Positions 36,562 through 46,375 of a DNA stretch of 64,000 nucleotides are shown one piece after another. The position numbers and the translations under genes were made by a program. Under the pieces are notes generated by a model. That model saw only the letters and a program-made list of their open reading frames with translations, had not been told where the DNA came from and did not search any database. The stretch is from Streptococcus sp. SPS1. Its GTDB lineage: Bacteria > Bacillota > Bacilli > Lactobacillales > Streptococcaceae. The stretch lies in NCBI RefSeq assembly GCF_030439915.1, contig NZ_JAQFJG010000007.1:42857-106856 (forward strand), in the 5' to 3' direction. The stretch's first letter is position 1, and every line of letters begins with the position of its first letter.

Positions 36562-37764
36562 TTATTTGAACTTGAATCCTTCGTAAATAAGCTCTGTTTT
36601 TGGATTTTGTTTCTTAATCTGTTTGGCAAGTGACTTCATCATAGAAAGAGGACCACACATATAGACGCTTGCATGTTTGGGCACTTTTTCTTGATCAAAA
36701 TTAAGATAGCCGTCTTTCCTACTGTCTACTAGATGGAGTTCAAAATTAGGGTTTTTCTGAGCATAGTCACGGAGCAAATCTAGGTAGACTGCATTTTCAT
36801 CTCCACGGAAGCTATAGTAGAAGTGAACCTGTTTATCTAAAATAGGATGTTCACGGATGTAAGAGATGAAGGGGGTTATTCCAATGCCTCCAGCAATCCA
36901 AACCTGATTTTCTCGTCCTTCTTCTATAATCATGTGTCCGTAAGCTCTGTCTACGCTTACTTTGCTGCCGACTTGAAGATTATCATAGATATTCTTGGTA
37001 TGGTCGCCTGAATTTTTGACAGTAAAGTAAAGAGTTTGGCCATGACCTCCTGAGATAGAAAAGGGATGCGGAGCACTTTCAAAGCCTTCTTGGAAAATCT
37101 TTAGAAAGGCAAATTGTCCTGATTGATAGTTGAAAGGTCTGCTAAGATGGATTTGAATTTCTCTAGTATCGTGATTTAAGCGTTTGAGATTGGTAATTTT
37201 CCCTAGATAGGGAAAGGAAATCTTTTGATAAAGGAAGATGATGTAAAAACCAGCTAGTAAGCCTAAAAGGGCATAGATACCAACAAGAAAACTTAGAAGA
37301 TTAAATGTGAGGAGGCGATTGCCCATCATCATGTAGACGTGAAAGAGTCCGAAAATATAAGCTAGGTAAACCAGGCGGTGAATCCATCTCCAAGCTTCGT
37401 ATTGGATGTATTTGCCTAAATAGGCGACAAGGATGATACTGACAAAGATATAGATGGCAAGGTTGCCAAACTGAGCAGCTAAGCGAGAGCCCCACAAACC
37501 GCCCATACTAAAGTTATGAAAGATGAGTAGGATGATGGAGAGAAAGGCTGTGAATTTGTGGATAGTATAGACCTTCTCCAAGCCGTGAAACCAGTTTTCT
37601 AGTAGTGGGAGACGAGTGGCTAGGATAAAAGTCAGAGATAGGCTTGTTAAAGCTAGTCCTGGAATCATGAATTGGGGAGAAGTGTTCATCCAAGTCAAAA
37701 TAGTCAAGAGAAAACTAGCTATGATAAAGAGTAGTCCTTTGATTGATTTCATAGAAAATTCCAT
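36562..37764 (-). CDS. NADPH-oxidase-like flavocytochrome (SpNOX-type ferric reductase family)
   Basis: A 400-aa membrane flavoprotein that I recognise as the pneumococcal NOX homolog SpNOX. The N-terminal six-helix ferric-reductase/NOX domain carries paired heme histidines in HKFTAFLSIILLIFH (about residues 69-83) and in WIHRLVYLAYIFGLFHVYM (about residues 130-150). The dehydrogenase domain has FAD-binding HPFSISGGHG (about residue 234), the nucleotide loop GGIGITPF and CGPLSMMK near the end. Electrons from NAD(P)H pass through FAD and two hemes across the membrane. A second in-frame ATG 12 bp downstream (37752) has a better SD and may be the real start. Confidence 0.88.
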   Translation of the reverse strand: MEFSMKSIKGLLFIIASFLLTILTWMNTSPQFMIPGLALTSLSLTFILATRLPLLENWFHGLEKVYTIHKFTAFLSIILLIFHNFSMGGLWGSRLAAQFGNLAIYIFVSIILVAYLGKYIQYEAWRWIHRLVYLAYIFGLFHVYMMMGNRLLTFNLLSFLVGIYALLGLLAGFYIIFLYQKISFPYLGKITNLKRLNHDTREIQIHLSRPFNYQSGQFAFLKIFQEGFESAPHPFSISGGHGQTLYFTVKNSGDHTKNIYDNLQVGSKVSVDRAYGHMIIEEGRENQVWIAGGIGITPFISYIREHPILDKQVHFYYSFRGDENAVYLDLLRDYAQKNPNFELHLVDSRKDGYLNFDQEKVPKHASVYMCGPLSMMKSLAKQIKKQNPKTELIYEGFKFK

Positions 37765-37861
37765 TTCATTAATATTTTGATTTGTTGTAAATAAATTTGT
37801 TACATTTTATCATAGAAAAAGTATGGTGTCAAATCTAGGTGTGTAAATCTCTGTTCTCATC

Positions 37862-37888
37862 AAAAAACTCTCCAATGAACTGGAGAGT
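37862..37888 (-). terminator. Terminator for the amino-acid ABC operon
   Basis: On the minus strand ACTCTCCAGTTCATTGGAGAGT then TTTTTTG. Confidence 0.85.
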
Positions 37889-37894
37889 GGCTGT

Positions 37895-38554
37895 TTATTC
37901 TGCGGCTTGTTGCCAATGTTTTGCTAGCATATGAGATAGGCTAGAAATAGCTAGGTTAAAGCTGAAGTAGATGAGGGCAATCAGGATATAAAGACTAAAC
38001 ACTTGCTCTGGTTCAAAATAACGGCCCATGAGAATTTGGCTGGCTCCAAAGAGCTCTTGTAGGGCGATAACAGAGTAGAGAAGACTGGTATCCTTAATCA
38101 CGGTTACAAACTGAGAAATGATGGCTGGCAGCATTTTGCGGATGGCTTGTGGAAGAATAATATGGTAGAGGATTTGGGTTGCTGTAAATCCTTGTGACAT
38201 TCCTGCTTCATACTGTCCCTTATCCACAGCATTGAGGCCACCTCGGATAATCTCAGCTAGGGCTGCTGATGTAAAGAGGGTAAAGGCAGTAATACCTGCT
38301 GGAGTGGATTTCATCTTGAAAACTAAAAAGATAGTGAAAATCCAGAGGAGGTTGGGAACGTTGCGCACAAACTCGATGTAAATGCTGGAGATGATACGCA
38401 AGACAGGATTTTTTCCATTTCTCATGACAGCTAGCACCGTACCGATAAGGGTAGAGAGGACGATGGCAATTAGAGAAATGTAGAGGGTCAAGCCAAATCC
38501 TTTAAAGATAAAGACTAGGTTATCTGGGGTCAAAACTTCTAAAATGGATTCCAT
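37895..38554 (-). CDS. Polar amino-acid ABC transporter permease 2
   Basis: A 219-aa inner-membrane permease of the His/Glu/Gln family, with about five helices and the cytoplasmic EAA loop that docks the ATPase (EAGMSQGFTATQILYHIILPQA, about residues 135-157, broken here in sense only). It is the last gene of a four-gene minus-strand operon: ATPase, binding protein, permease 1, permease 2, with gaps of about 10 bp. It pairs with the upstream permease to form the channel. Confidence 0.9.
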   Translation of the reverse strand: MESILEVLTPDNLVFIFKGFGLTLYISLIAIVLSTLIGTVLAVMRNGKNPVLRIISSIYIEFVRNVPNLLWIFTIFLVFKMKSTPAGITAFTLFTSAALAEIIRGGLNAVDKGQYEAGMSQGFTATQILYHIILPQAIRKMLPAIISQFVTVIKDTSLLYSVIALQELFGASQILMGRYFEPEQVFSLYILIALIYFSFNLAISSLSHMLAKHWQQAAE

Positions 38555-38563
38555 AGTAACCTC

Positions 38564-39241
38564 CTAAAGTGAATAGGCTTTTTTGTTGGCTTGCTCCATC
38601 TTGCGACCAAACTGGGCAACAGGGAAGCATAGAGAAAAGTAGAGAAGGGCAGCACCTAGAAAGGCTGGGATATAGTTTCCGTTAAGTGCTGACCAAGACT
38701 TGGTCACAAACATCAAGTCCACTCCAGATATGATAGCGACTGTCGAGGTGTTCTTAATGAGGTTAACAATTTGGTTGGTCAAAGGAGGGAGAATGATACG
38801 AAAGGCCTGAGGCAAGATAATCAAGCGCATGGCACTGATATAGGTAAAACCTTGCGACAAGGCGGCTTCCATCTGACCGCTAGGAATAGACTGAATACCT
38901 GAGCGAATAACCTCAGCAATATAGGCACCGTGATAGAGTCCTACACAGAGAACAGCTGTCCAATAAATAGGAATCATGATGATATGGTCACTGATAAGAG
39001 GTAGGCCATAAAAAACAATAACAAACTGCACCAAGAGGGGAGTGTTTTGGTAAAATTCCACAAATATGCGAGCTAAAATGCGCAAAATTGGACGTTTGCT
39101 GGTTGACATGGCTCCAAAGAAGATGCCCAAGATCATAGCGAGGATAAAGGATCCAATTGCTAGGGCAAGGGTGAAGAGGAATCCATTGAAAAATTGTCCA
39201 AAATCCTGAAAATAGGCTGTCCAAGATGATAAATCTGTCAT
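38564..39241 (-). CDS. Polar amino-acid ABC transporter permease 1
   Basis: A 225-aa permease with a hydrophobic multi-helix profile. Its EAA loop is in SGQMEAALSQGFTYISAMRLI followed by ILPQAFRIILPP (about residues 140-175). It starts 12 bp after the binding-protein gene and ends 9 bp before the second permease. The two are related to each other and probably form a heterodimer. Confidence 0.9.
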   Translation of the reverse strand: MTDLSSWTAYFQDFGQFFNGFLFTLALAIGSFILAMILGIFFGAMSTSKRPILRILARIFVEFYQNTPLLVQFVIVFYGLPLISDHIIMIPIYWTAVLCVGLYHGAYIAEVIRSGIQSIPSGQMEAALSQGFTYISAMRLIILPQAFRIILPPLTNQIVNLIKNTSTVAIISGVDLMFVTKSWSALNGNYIPAFLGAALLYFSLCFPVAQFGRKMEQANKKAYSL

Positions 39242-39253
39242 GGGGTGTCCTCC

Positions 39254-40048
39254 TTATTCTGCGGAATGGCTAGATGGTTTGAGCTTGTAACGGTCATAGA
39301 GTTTTTGTAAACGGCCATCCTTGCTCCATTTAGTAACCAAGTTATCGAGATAGTCGTTGAGCTCGGTATTTGATTTCTTGGTAACGATACCGTAGTCAGA
39401 TGGCTTGAAACTATCATCTAGTAGTACTGTGCGTTTGCTGATGTAGCCAGATAGGATAGAACGGTCAACGGAAAAGGCATCAATACGGTGAGCGTGCAGG
39501 GAAGTAATCAATTCTGGGTAGGAACCAAGTTCGACGAATTTAAACTTCAGACCTTTCTTTTTACCCAGTTCAGTAATCAGGCGTTGGGTGATGGAACCTT
39601 GGGCAACTCCGATGGTTTTGCCGTTTAGGTCCTCAATCTTTTTGATTTTGGCAGACTTATTGACCAAAAATCCAGATGCGTCTGTGTAGTAAGGGCTGGT
39701 AAAGTTGTAGAGTTTTTTGCGTTCGTCTGTGATGGTGAAGGTTGCAATGTCCATGTCAACCTGTTCATTATCTAGGAGCGGTCCACGAGTTTGCGCAGTA
39801 ACAGGCACATAGCGAACCTTGACCTTGAGCTCATCAGCGACCATCTTGGCCAGGTCAGTTTCGATACCAGAATAGGTCCCTGTCTTGGGATCCTTGTAGC
39901 CAAAATTGGGAACATCTTGTTTGACACCGACAACCAGCTCGCCCCTCTTTTGAATATCTGCGACACTGGTATCAGCCTGAACTGGTTTTGTAGCAGCAAG
40001 GCCGAAAAGGCTAATCAATAATGCTGATAAAAAGAATTTCTTTTTCAT
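39254..40048 (-). CDS. Amino-acid ABC transporter substrate-binding protein
   Basis: A 264-aa exported solute-binding protein (SBP_bac_3 family). A signal peptide (MKKKFFLSALLISLFGLAAT, cleavage likely after VQA) lacks a lipobox Cys, so surface anchoring is not obvious. The mature start RGELVVGVKQDVPNFGYKD and the later IETDLAKMVADELKV are typical of Asp/Glu/Gln-binding members such as PEB1. The specificity is inferred, not proved. SD 'aaggaggcgcct'. Confidence 0.88.
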   Translation of the reverse strand: MKKKFFLSALLISLFGLAATKPVQADTSVADIQKRGELVVGVKQDVPNFGYKDPKTGTYSGIETDLAKMVADELKVKVRYVPVTAQTRGPLLDNEQVDMDIATFTITDERKKLYNFTSPYYTDASGFLVNKSAKIKKIEDLNGKTIGVAQGSITQRLITELGKKKGLKFKFVELGSYPELITSLHAHRIDAFSVDRSILSGYISKRTVLLDDSFKPSDYGIVTKKSNTELNDYLDNLVTKWSKDGRLQKLYDRYKLKPSSHSAE

Positions 40049-40058
40049 AGGCGCCTCC

Positions 40059-40817
40059 TTATTTTACTTTGTCACTTTCGTGGTTGATGATTTTGCTGAG
40101 GGATTGTTGGGCACGAGGTTCGCTTGGATTGTCGAAAAAGTCATCAACATCTGTCGTATCCACCAAAACTTCTCCGTCAGCCATAAAGATGATGCGGTCC
40201 GCAACTTCACGGGCAAAGCCCATTTCATGGGTAACGACAATCATATTCATACCCTCGTGGGCCAATTTTTGCATAACAGCCAGAACGTCTCCGATGGTTT
40301 CAGGGTCAAGAGCAGATGTTGGCTCATCAAAGAGAAGGAGCTCTGGATGCATAGCGAGTCCACGTGCAATGGCAATCCGTTGCTTTTGTCCACCAGATAG
40401 CATGGCTGGATATGAATCTTTCTTGTCCCACATATTTACAAATTCCAGATATTTTTGAGCTGTTTTTTCAGCTTCTTTTTTATCAATTCCTAGAACTTTT
40501 ATGGGTGCAAGTGTTACGTTTTCTAACACTGTTTTGTGAGGGTAGAGGTTAAAATGCTGGAAAACCATGCCGACTTCCTTACGTAGAGGTACCAAATCTT
40601 TCTGGTTGGCACCAGCAACTTGGTGACCATTTACTAGAAGGCTTCCTTTGTCAACAGCCTCCAAACCATTGATGGTGCGGATAAGAGTGGATTTCCCAGA
40701 ACCAGATGGTCCGAGTAGGACAACGACTTGTCCTTTTTCAAAACGGAGATTGATGTCGCGGAGTGCGTGGTAGTCTCCGTAATATTTTTCGACGTGTTCA
40801 AATTCTACTAAAGCCAT
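40059..40817 (-). CDS. Amino-acid ABC transporter ATP-binding protein (GlnQ-like)
   Basis: A 252-aa ABC ATPase. Walker A GPSGSGKST (about residue 36), Q-loop GMVFQHFNLYPHKT, signature LSGGQKQRIAIARGLA (about residue 142), Walker B LLLFDEPTSALDPE and the H-loop VVTHEMGFAREV are intact. It is the first gene of the operon and energises import by the two downstream permeases with the downstream binding protein. Confidence 0.93.
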   Translation of the reverse strand: MALVEFEHVEKYYGDYHALRDINLRFEKGQVVVLLGPSGSGKSTLIRTINGLEAVDKGSLLVNGHQVAGANQKDLVPLRKEVGMVFQHFNLYPHKTVLENVTLAPIKVLGIDKKEAEKTAQKYLEFVNMWDKKDSYPAMLSGGQKQRIAIARGLAMHPELLLFDEPTSALDPETIGDVLAVMQKLAHEGMNMIVVTHEMGFAREVADRIIFMADGEVLVDTTDVDDFFDNPSEPRAQQSLSKIINHESDKVK

Positions 40818-40948
40818 AAGGAATCTCCTTTGTGTTAGATTTTATAACATGATTCTACACCAAAAGATTTGTCTTGTCAAATCATATCTGAAAAAATTCA
40901 CTAAAATTTTATAAAAAAGCAATCTGGATAGAGAAAACGTCTAAATCA

Positions 40949-40957
40949 TGTTATAAT
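40949..40957 (+). promoter_or_regulatory. recJ extended -10 promoter
   Basis: TGTTATAAT, about 37 bp ahead of the recJ start region. Confidence 0.7.
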
Positions 40958-40993
40958 GAAGCAATAGAATTCTTAGAAAGAGTGGATGTCTTT

Positions 40994-43216
40994 TTGATAA
41001 CACCTACTTATGAATGGCAGTTTGCCCCGCAGGTAGAAGATGCGGATTTTACAAAAATAGCCAAGAAGGCTGGACTGGGTCCTGATGTGGCTCGGTTATT
41101 ATTTGAAAGAGGAATTCAGGACCAAGAAAGTCTGAAGAAGTTTTTAGAACCTTCCTTGGAGGACTTGCACGACCCTTATCTACTCCATGATATGGATAAG
41201 GCAGTGGAACGGATTCGTCAGGCCATTGAAGAAGGGGAAAATATCCTCGTTTACGGTGATTATGATGCGGATGGCATGACTTCGGCTTCGATTGTTAAGG
41301 AAAGTTTGGAACAGCTTGGCGCTAAGTGCCGGGTTTATCTGCCCAATCGTTTTACCGATGGCTATGGCCCTAATGCTAGTGTCTATAAATACTTTATCGA
41401 GCAAGAAGGAATTTCCTTGATTGTGACGGTGGATAATGGGGTTGCTGGTCACGAAGCCATTGAATTGGCCCAGTCTATGGGAGTGGATGTCATTGTGACT
41501 GACCACCATTCCATGCCTGAAACCCTGCCTGATGCCTATGCCATCGTTCACCCTGAGCATCCGGATGCGGACTATCCTTTCAAATATTTGGCTGGTTGCG
41601 GAGTGGCCTTCAAGCTAGCTTGCGCCCTTTTAGAAGAAGTGCAAGTGGAATTGCTTGATTTGGTTGCTATCGGAACCATTGCTGATATGGTGAGTTTGAC
41701 AGATGAGAACCGTATCTTGGTTCAGTATGGTCTGGAAATGTTGGGACATACTCAGCGCATTGGTCTACAAGAAATGCTGGATATGGCTGGGATTGCCGCC
41801 AACGAAGTAACAGAAGAAACGGTTGGTTTCCAGATTGCCCCTCGTTTGAATGCCTTGGGCCGCTTGGATGATCCCAATCCTGCCATTGATTTGCTGACTG
41901 GGTTTGATGATGAGGAAGCGCACGAGATTGCTCTCATGATTCATCAGAAAAACGAAGAGCGCAAGGAAATTGTCCAGTCTATCTATGAAGAAGCTAAGAC
42001 CATGGTGGACCCTGAGAAGAAGGTCCAAGTCTTGGCCAAGGAAGGCTGGAATCCTGGGGTTTTAGGAATCGTGGCTGGTCGTTTGTTGGAAGAACTAGGG
42101 CAGACAGTCATCGTTCTCAATATAGAGGACGGTCGTGCCAAGGGCAGTGCTCGTAGTGTGGAAGCAGTAGATATTTTTGAGGCTCTGGATCCTCATCGAG
42201 ACCTTTTCATCGCCTTTGGTGGCCATGCTGGCGCTGCAGGAATGACGCTGGAAGTTGAGAAACTTTCAGATTTATCTCAGGTTTTGGAAGATTATGTCCG
42301 TGAAAAAGGCGCAGATGCTGGTGGCAAGAATAAGTTAAACCTAGATGAAGAGTTGGATTTGGAGACTTTGAGTCTTGAAACAGTCAAGAACTTTGAGCGC
42401 TTGGCACCTTTTGGAATGGACAATCAGAAACCTGTCTTTTATATCAAGGATTTTCAGGTCGAAAGTGCCCGTACTATGGGAGCAGGTAATGCCCATCTCA
42501 AACTGAAAATTTCTAAGGGTGAGGCTAGTTTTGAAGTGGTAGCCTTTGGTCAAGGCAGATGGGCGACAGAATTTGCTCAAACCAAGAATCTAGAGTTGGC
42601 AGTCAAATTGTCTGTCAATCAATGGAATGGTCAAACCGCCCTCCAGTTGATGATGGTGGATGCGCGTGTGGAGGGGGTTCAACTCTTTAACATTCGTGGG
42701 AAGAATGCAGTCTTGCCAGAAGGAGTTCCAGTCTTGGATTTTGCTGGAGAATTGCCAAATCTGGCGGATAGTGAAGCTGTTATCGTAAAAACCGTTCCTG
42801 AGGATATTACTCAGCTGAAGACCATTTTTCAGGAACAGAATTTCTCTGCTGTCTATTTCAAAAATGATATTGACAAGGCCTACTATCTGACAGGCTATGG
42901 GACTAGAGAGCAGTTTGCTAAATTGTACAAGACTATCTACCAGTTTCCAGAGTTTGATATTCGCTATAAGCTGAAAGATTTGGCAGCTTATCTTAATATT
43001 CAGCAAATCTTGCTGGTCAAGATGATTCAAGTATTTGAAGAGCTAGGCTTTGTGAAGATCAAAGATGGTGTCATGACAGTGAATAAAGAGGCACCAAAGC
43101 GGGAAATCGGAGAAAGTCAAATTTACCAAAATCTCAAACAAACCGTCAAAGACCAAGAAATGATGGCGCTGGGTACCGTGCAAGAAATTTATGACTTTTT
43201 AATGGAAAAAGAGTAG
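40994..43216 (+). CDS. recJ: Single-strand-specific exonuclease RecJ
   Basis: A 740-aa 5'-3' exonuclease used in recombination and repair. The DHH core shows DYDADGMTSAS (about residues 92-102) and VTDHHSMPE (about residue 173), which bind the catalytic metals. DHHA1 with FGGHAGAAGMTL follows near residue 415. Extra C-terminal domains seen in Gram-positive RecJ continue to the end. The likely start is TTG at 40994 (ITPTYEWQF), as 'gaaagagtgg' is well placed for it; GTG at 40982 is in frame but lacks an SD. Confidence 0.93.
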   Translation: MITPTYEWQFAPQVEDADFTKIAKKAGLGPDVARLLFERGIQDQESLKKFLEPSLEDLHDPYLLHDMDKAVERIRQAIEEGENILVYGDYDADGMTSASIVKESLEQLGAKCRVYLPNRFTDGYGPNASVYKYFIEQEGISLIVTVDNGVAGHEAIELAQSMGVDVIVTDHHSMPETLPDAYAIVHPEHPDADYPFKYLAGCGVAFKLACALLEEVQVELLDLVAIGTIADMVSLTDENRILVQYGLEMLGHTQRIGLQEMLDMAGIAANEVTEETVGFQIAPRLNALGRLDDPNPAIDLLTGFDDEEAHEIALMIHQKNEERKEIVQSIYEEAKTMVDPEKKVQVLAKEGWNPGVLGIVAGRLLEELGQTVIVLNIEDGRAKGSARSVEAVDIFEALDPHRDLFIAFGGHAGAAGMTLEVEKLSDLSQVLEDYVREKGADAGGKNKLNLDEELDLETLSLETVKNFERLAPFGMDNQKPVFYIKDFQVESARTMGAGNAHLKLKISKGEASFEVVAFGQGRWATEFAQTKNLELAVKLSVNQWNGQTALQLMMVDARVEGVQLFNIRGKNAVLPEGVPVLDFAGELPNLADSEAVIVKTVPEDITQLKTIFQEQNFSAVYFKNDIDKAYYLTGYGTREQFAKLYKTIYQFPEFDIRYKLKDLAAYLNIQQILLVKMIQVFEELGFVKIKDGVMTVNKEAPKREIGESQIYQNLKQTVKDQEMMALGTVQEIYDFLMEKE

Positions 43217-43224
43217 ATGATAGG

Positions 43225-43252
43225 AAAGAGTTGGGCAACCAGCTCTTTTTTG
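43225..43252 (+). terminator. Terminator after recJ
   Basis: AAAGAGTTGG / CCAGCTCTTT stem (one G-T pair), loop GCAA, then T run. Confidence 0.85.
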
Positions 43253-43268
43253 AAAACGAATCTTCATT

Positions 43269-43296
43269 TTGAAAATCATCAAAAAAATGGTATAAT
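43269..43296 (+). promoter_or_regulatory. First promoter of rnjB, upstream of the BOX
   Basis: TTGAAA 43269-43274, 16-bp spacer, TGG + TATAAT 43291-43296. A second TATAAT lies at 43508-43513 after the BOX. Confidence 0.6.
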
Positions 43297-43314
43297 GGTA
43301 GGAAAAGATTCGGC

Positions 43315-43469
43315 TAATACTCAATGAAAATCAGAGAGCAAACTAGGAAGCTAGCCGCAGGTTGCTCAAAGCATTGCTTTGAGGTTGTAGATAAGACTGA
43401 CGAAGTCAGTCACATATATAATCCAAGGCGAAGCTGACGTGGTTTGAATCTGATTTTCGAAGAGTATAA
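43315..43469 (-). repeat. BOX repeat (boxC-boxB-boxA on the + strand)
   Basis: An inverted copy of the element at 4.7 kb: it starts TAATACTCAATGAAAATC (boxC end), passes through the hairpin GACTGACGAAGTCAGTC and ends TTTTCGAAGAGTATA. It sits inside the 5' untranslated region of rnjB, between two candidate promoters. Confidence 0.93.
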
Positions 43470-43541
43470 AAGTAATAGTGCTTTTAGAATAAAAGGGTAA
43501 GCAACCCTATAATCAAGATAAACTAAGATTTTGGAGGAAAA

Positions 43542-45203
43542 ATGAGTAATATTAGTTTAACAACACTTGGTGGTGTACGTGAAAATGGGAAAAATATGTA
43601 CATTGCTGAAATTGGAGAGTCCATTTTTGTTTTGAATGCAGGGTTAAAATATCCCGAAAATGAACAATTAGGGGTCGATGTGGTGATTCCAAAGATGGAC
43701 TACCTTTTTGAAAATAAAGATCGAATTGCTGGGGTATTTTTAACTCACGGACATGCAGATGCTATTGGTGCTCTGCCTTATCTCTTGGCTGAAGCCAAGG
43801 TACCTGTATTTGGCTCTGAGTTGACCATTGAGTTGGCAAAACTCTTTGTCAAAGGAAATGACGCAGTCAAGAAATTTAATGATTTTCATGTTATTGATGA
43901 AGATACGGAGATTGATTTTGGTGGGACAGTGGTTTCCTTCTTCCCTACGACTTACTCCGTTCCAGAGAGCCTGGGAATTGTCTTGAAGACAGCTGAAGGG
44001 AGCATCGTTTATACAGGTGACTTCAAATTTGACCAGACAGCTAGTGAATCCTATGCGACAGACTTCGCTCGTTTGGCAGAAATCGGTCGTGACGGCGTCC
44101 TGGCTCTCCTCAGTGATTCGGCCAATGCGGACAGCAATATTCAGGTGGCTAGTGAAAGTGAAGTTAGAGATGAAATTACCCAAACCATTGCTGACTGGGA
44201 AGGTCGTATCATCGTTGCAGCTGTTTCCAGTAACCTTTCTCGTATCCAGCAGATTTTTGACGCTGCGGATAAAACAGGTCGACGTATCGTCTTGACAGGA
44301 TTTGATATTGAAAATATCGTCCGCACAGCGATTCGTCTCAAGAAGTTGTCTTTAGCCAACGAAATTCTCTTGATTAAGCCGAAAGATATGTCTCGCTTTG
44401 AAGACCATGAGTTGATTATTCTTGAGACAGGTCGTATGGGTGAACCTATCAATGGACTTCGTAAGATGTCGATTGGTCGCCATCGTTATGTAGAAATCAA
44501 GGATGGGGACCTGGTCTATATTGCTACGGCTCCGTCTATTGCTAAAGAAGCCTTCGTTGCGCGTGTGGAAAATATGATTTATCAGGCAGGAGGGGTTGTC
44601 AAATTGATTACCCAAAGTTTACATGTATCAGGGCACGGAAATGCGCGTGATTTGCAGTTGATGATTAACCTCTTGCAACCCAAGTATCTCTTCCCAATTC
44701 AAGGGGAATACCGCGAGTTGGATGCTCATGCTAAGGCTGCTATGGCGGTCGGGATGCTGCCAGAACGCATTTTCATTCCTAAAAAGGGAACCAGCATGGC
44801 TTATGAGAATGGGGACTTTGTCCCAGCTGGAGCGGTTTCAGCAGGGGATGTCTTGATTGACGGGAATGCCATTGGTGATGTTGGAAATGTGGTTCTTCGT
44901 GACCGTAAGGTCTTATCAGAGGACGGTATTTTCATCGTAGCAATTACCGTTAATCGTCGTGAGAAGAAAATTGTGGCCAAGGCTCGTGTTCACACGCGTG
45001 GATTTGTTTATCTCAAGAAGAGTCGCGATATTCTCCGTGAAAGTTCAGAATTGATTAACCAAACGGTAGAAGACTATCTTCAAGGAGATGACTTTGACTG
45101 GGCAGATCTTAAAGGCAAGGTTCGTGATAATTTGACCAAGTATCTCTTTGATCAAACTAAGCGTCGTCCAGCTATTTTACCAGTGGTGATGGAAGCGAAA
45201 TAA
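43542..45203 (+). CDS. rnjB: Ribonuclease J2
   Basis: A 553-aa beta-CASP metallo-beta-lactamase ribonuclease. The catalytic signature reads THGHADAIGALPYLL (about residues 66-80), in which the usual HxHxDH has lost acidic/His residues (HGHADAIG instead of HGHEDHIG); this is the known hallmark of J2 compared with J1. Later motifs are YTGDFKFD, HVSGHGNARDL (about residue 365) and a C-terminal oligomerisation domain. J2 forms a complex with J1 in mRNA decay. SD 'ttggaggaaaa'. Confidence 0.93.
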   Translation: MSNISLTTLGGVRENGKNMYIAEIGESIFVLNAGLKYPENEQLGVDVVIPKMDYLFENKDRIAGVFLTHGHADAIGALPYLLAEAKVPVFGSELTIELAKLFVKGNDAVKKFNDFHVIDEDTEIDFGGTVVSFFPTTYSVPESLGIVLKTAEGSIVYTGDFKFDQTASESYATDFARLAEIGRDGVLALLSDSANADSNIQVASESEVRDEITQTIADWEGRIIVAAVSSNLSRIQQIFDAADKTGRRIVLTGFDIENIVRTAIRLKKLSLANEILLIKPKDMSRFEDHELIILETGRMGEPINGLRKMSIGRHRYVEIKDGDLVYIATAPSIAKEAFVARVENMIYQAGGVVKLITQSLHVSGHGNARDLQLMINLLQPKYLFPIQGEYRELDAHAKAAMAVGMLPERIFIPKKGTSMAYENGDFVPAGAVSAGDVLIDGNAIGDVGNVVLRDRKVLSEDGIFIVAITVNRREKKIVAKARVHTRGFVYLKKSRDILRESSELINQTVEDYLQGDDFDWADLKGKVRDNLTKYLFDQTKRRPAILPVVMEAK

Positions 45204-45220
45204 TCGTTGAAATAAACAGA

Positions 45221-45247
45221 GAGAAAGTCGAGTTTCGGCTTTTTCTT
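45221..45247 (+). terminator. Terminator after rnjB
   Basis: AGAAAGTCGA / TCGGCTTTTTCT short imperfect stem with a T-rich tail. Confidence 0.55.
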
Positions 45248-45251
45248 ATAG

Positions 45252-46049
<798 letters not shown>

Positions 46050-46078
46050 TTTAGAACCAAGAAAAGTGTTTGATGGTC

Positions 46079-46152
46079 TTTGAAGCCCTCTTTATACAAT
46101 GTCATTGTCGCCGTGTTTTAGATACATGTTACTGATTTCGTTGGTTCTTTAA
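46079..46152 (+). repeat. Decayed BOX fragment
   Basis: 'tgtcattgtcgccgtgtttt' and 'agatacatgttactgatttc' align with boxA end and boxB start of the intact BOX copies, with many substitutions and no boxC. It lies in the 326-bp gap between the esterase gene and murM, which otherwise shows no gene. Confidence 0.55.
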
Positions 46153-46375
46153 TTTTTTATTAATTATTATATATTATTAGCTAATTTGAAAAATCGAGTT
46201 TGGTTTTCACTGGACTTTTCAAATGGAAGTGGTAAAATAGTAGCCAGATGCTCATGTGAAGATGGTATTTTAATAAGACAAATAATTTTTGATAAGAATC
46301 TGTTTATTTAGTTGATGATTGAGCAATAGTAGATTGATTTAGAGTGCCAGTAGTCATTGTAAGAAAGGATGACAG

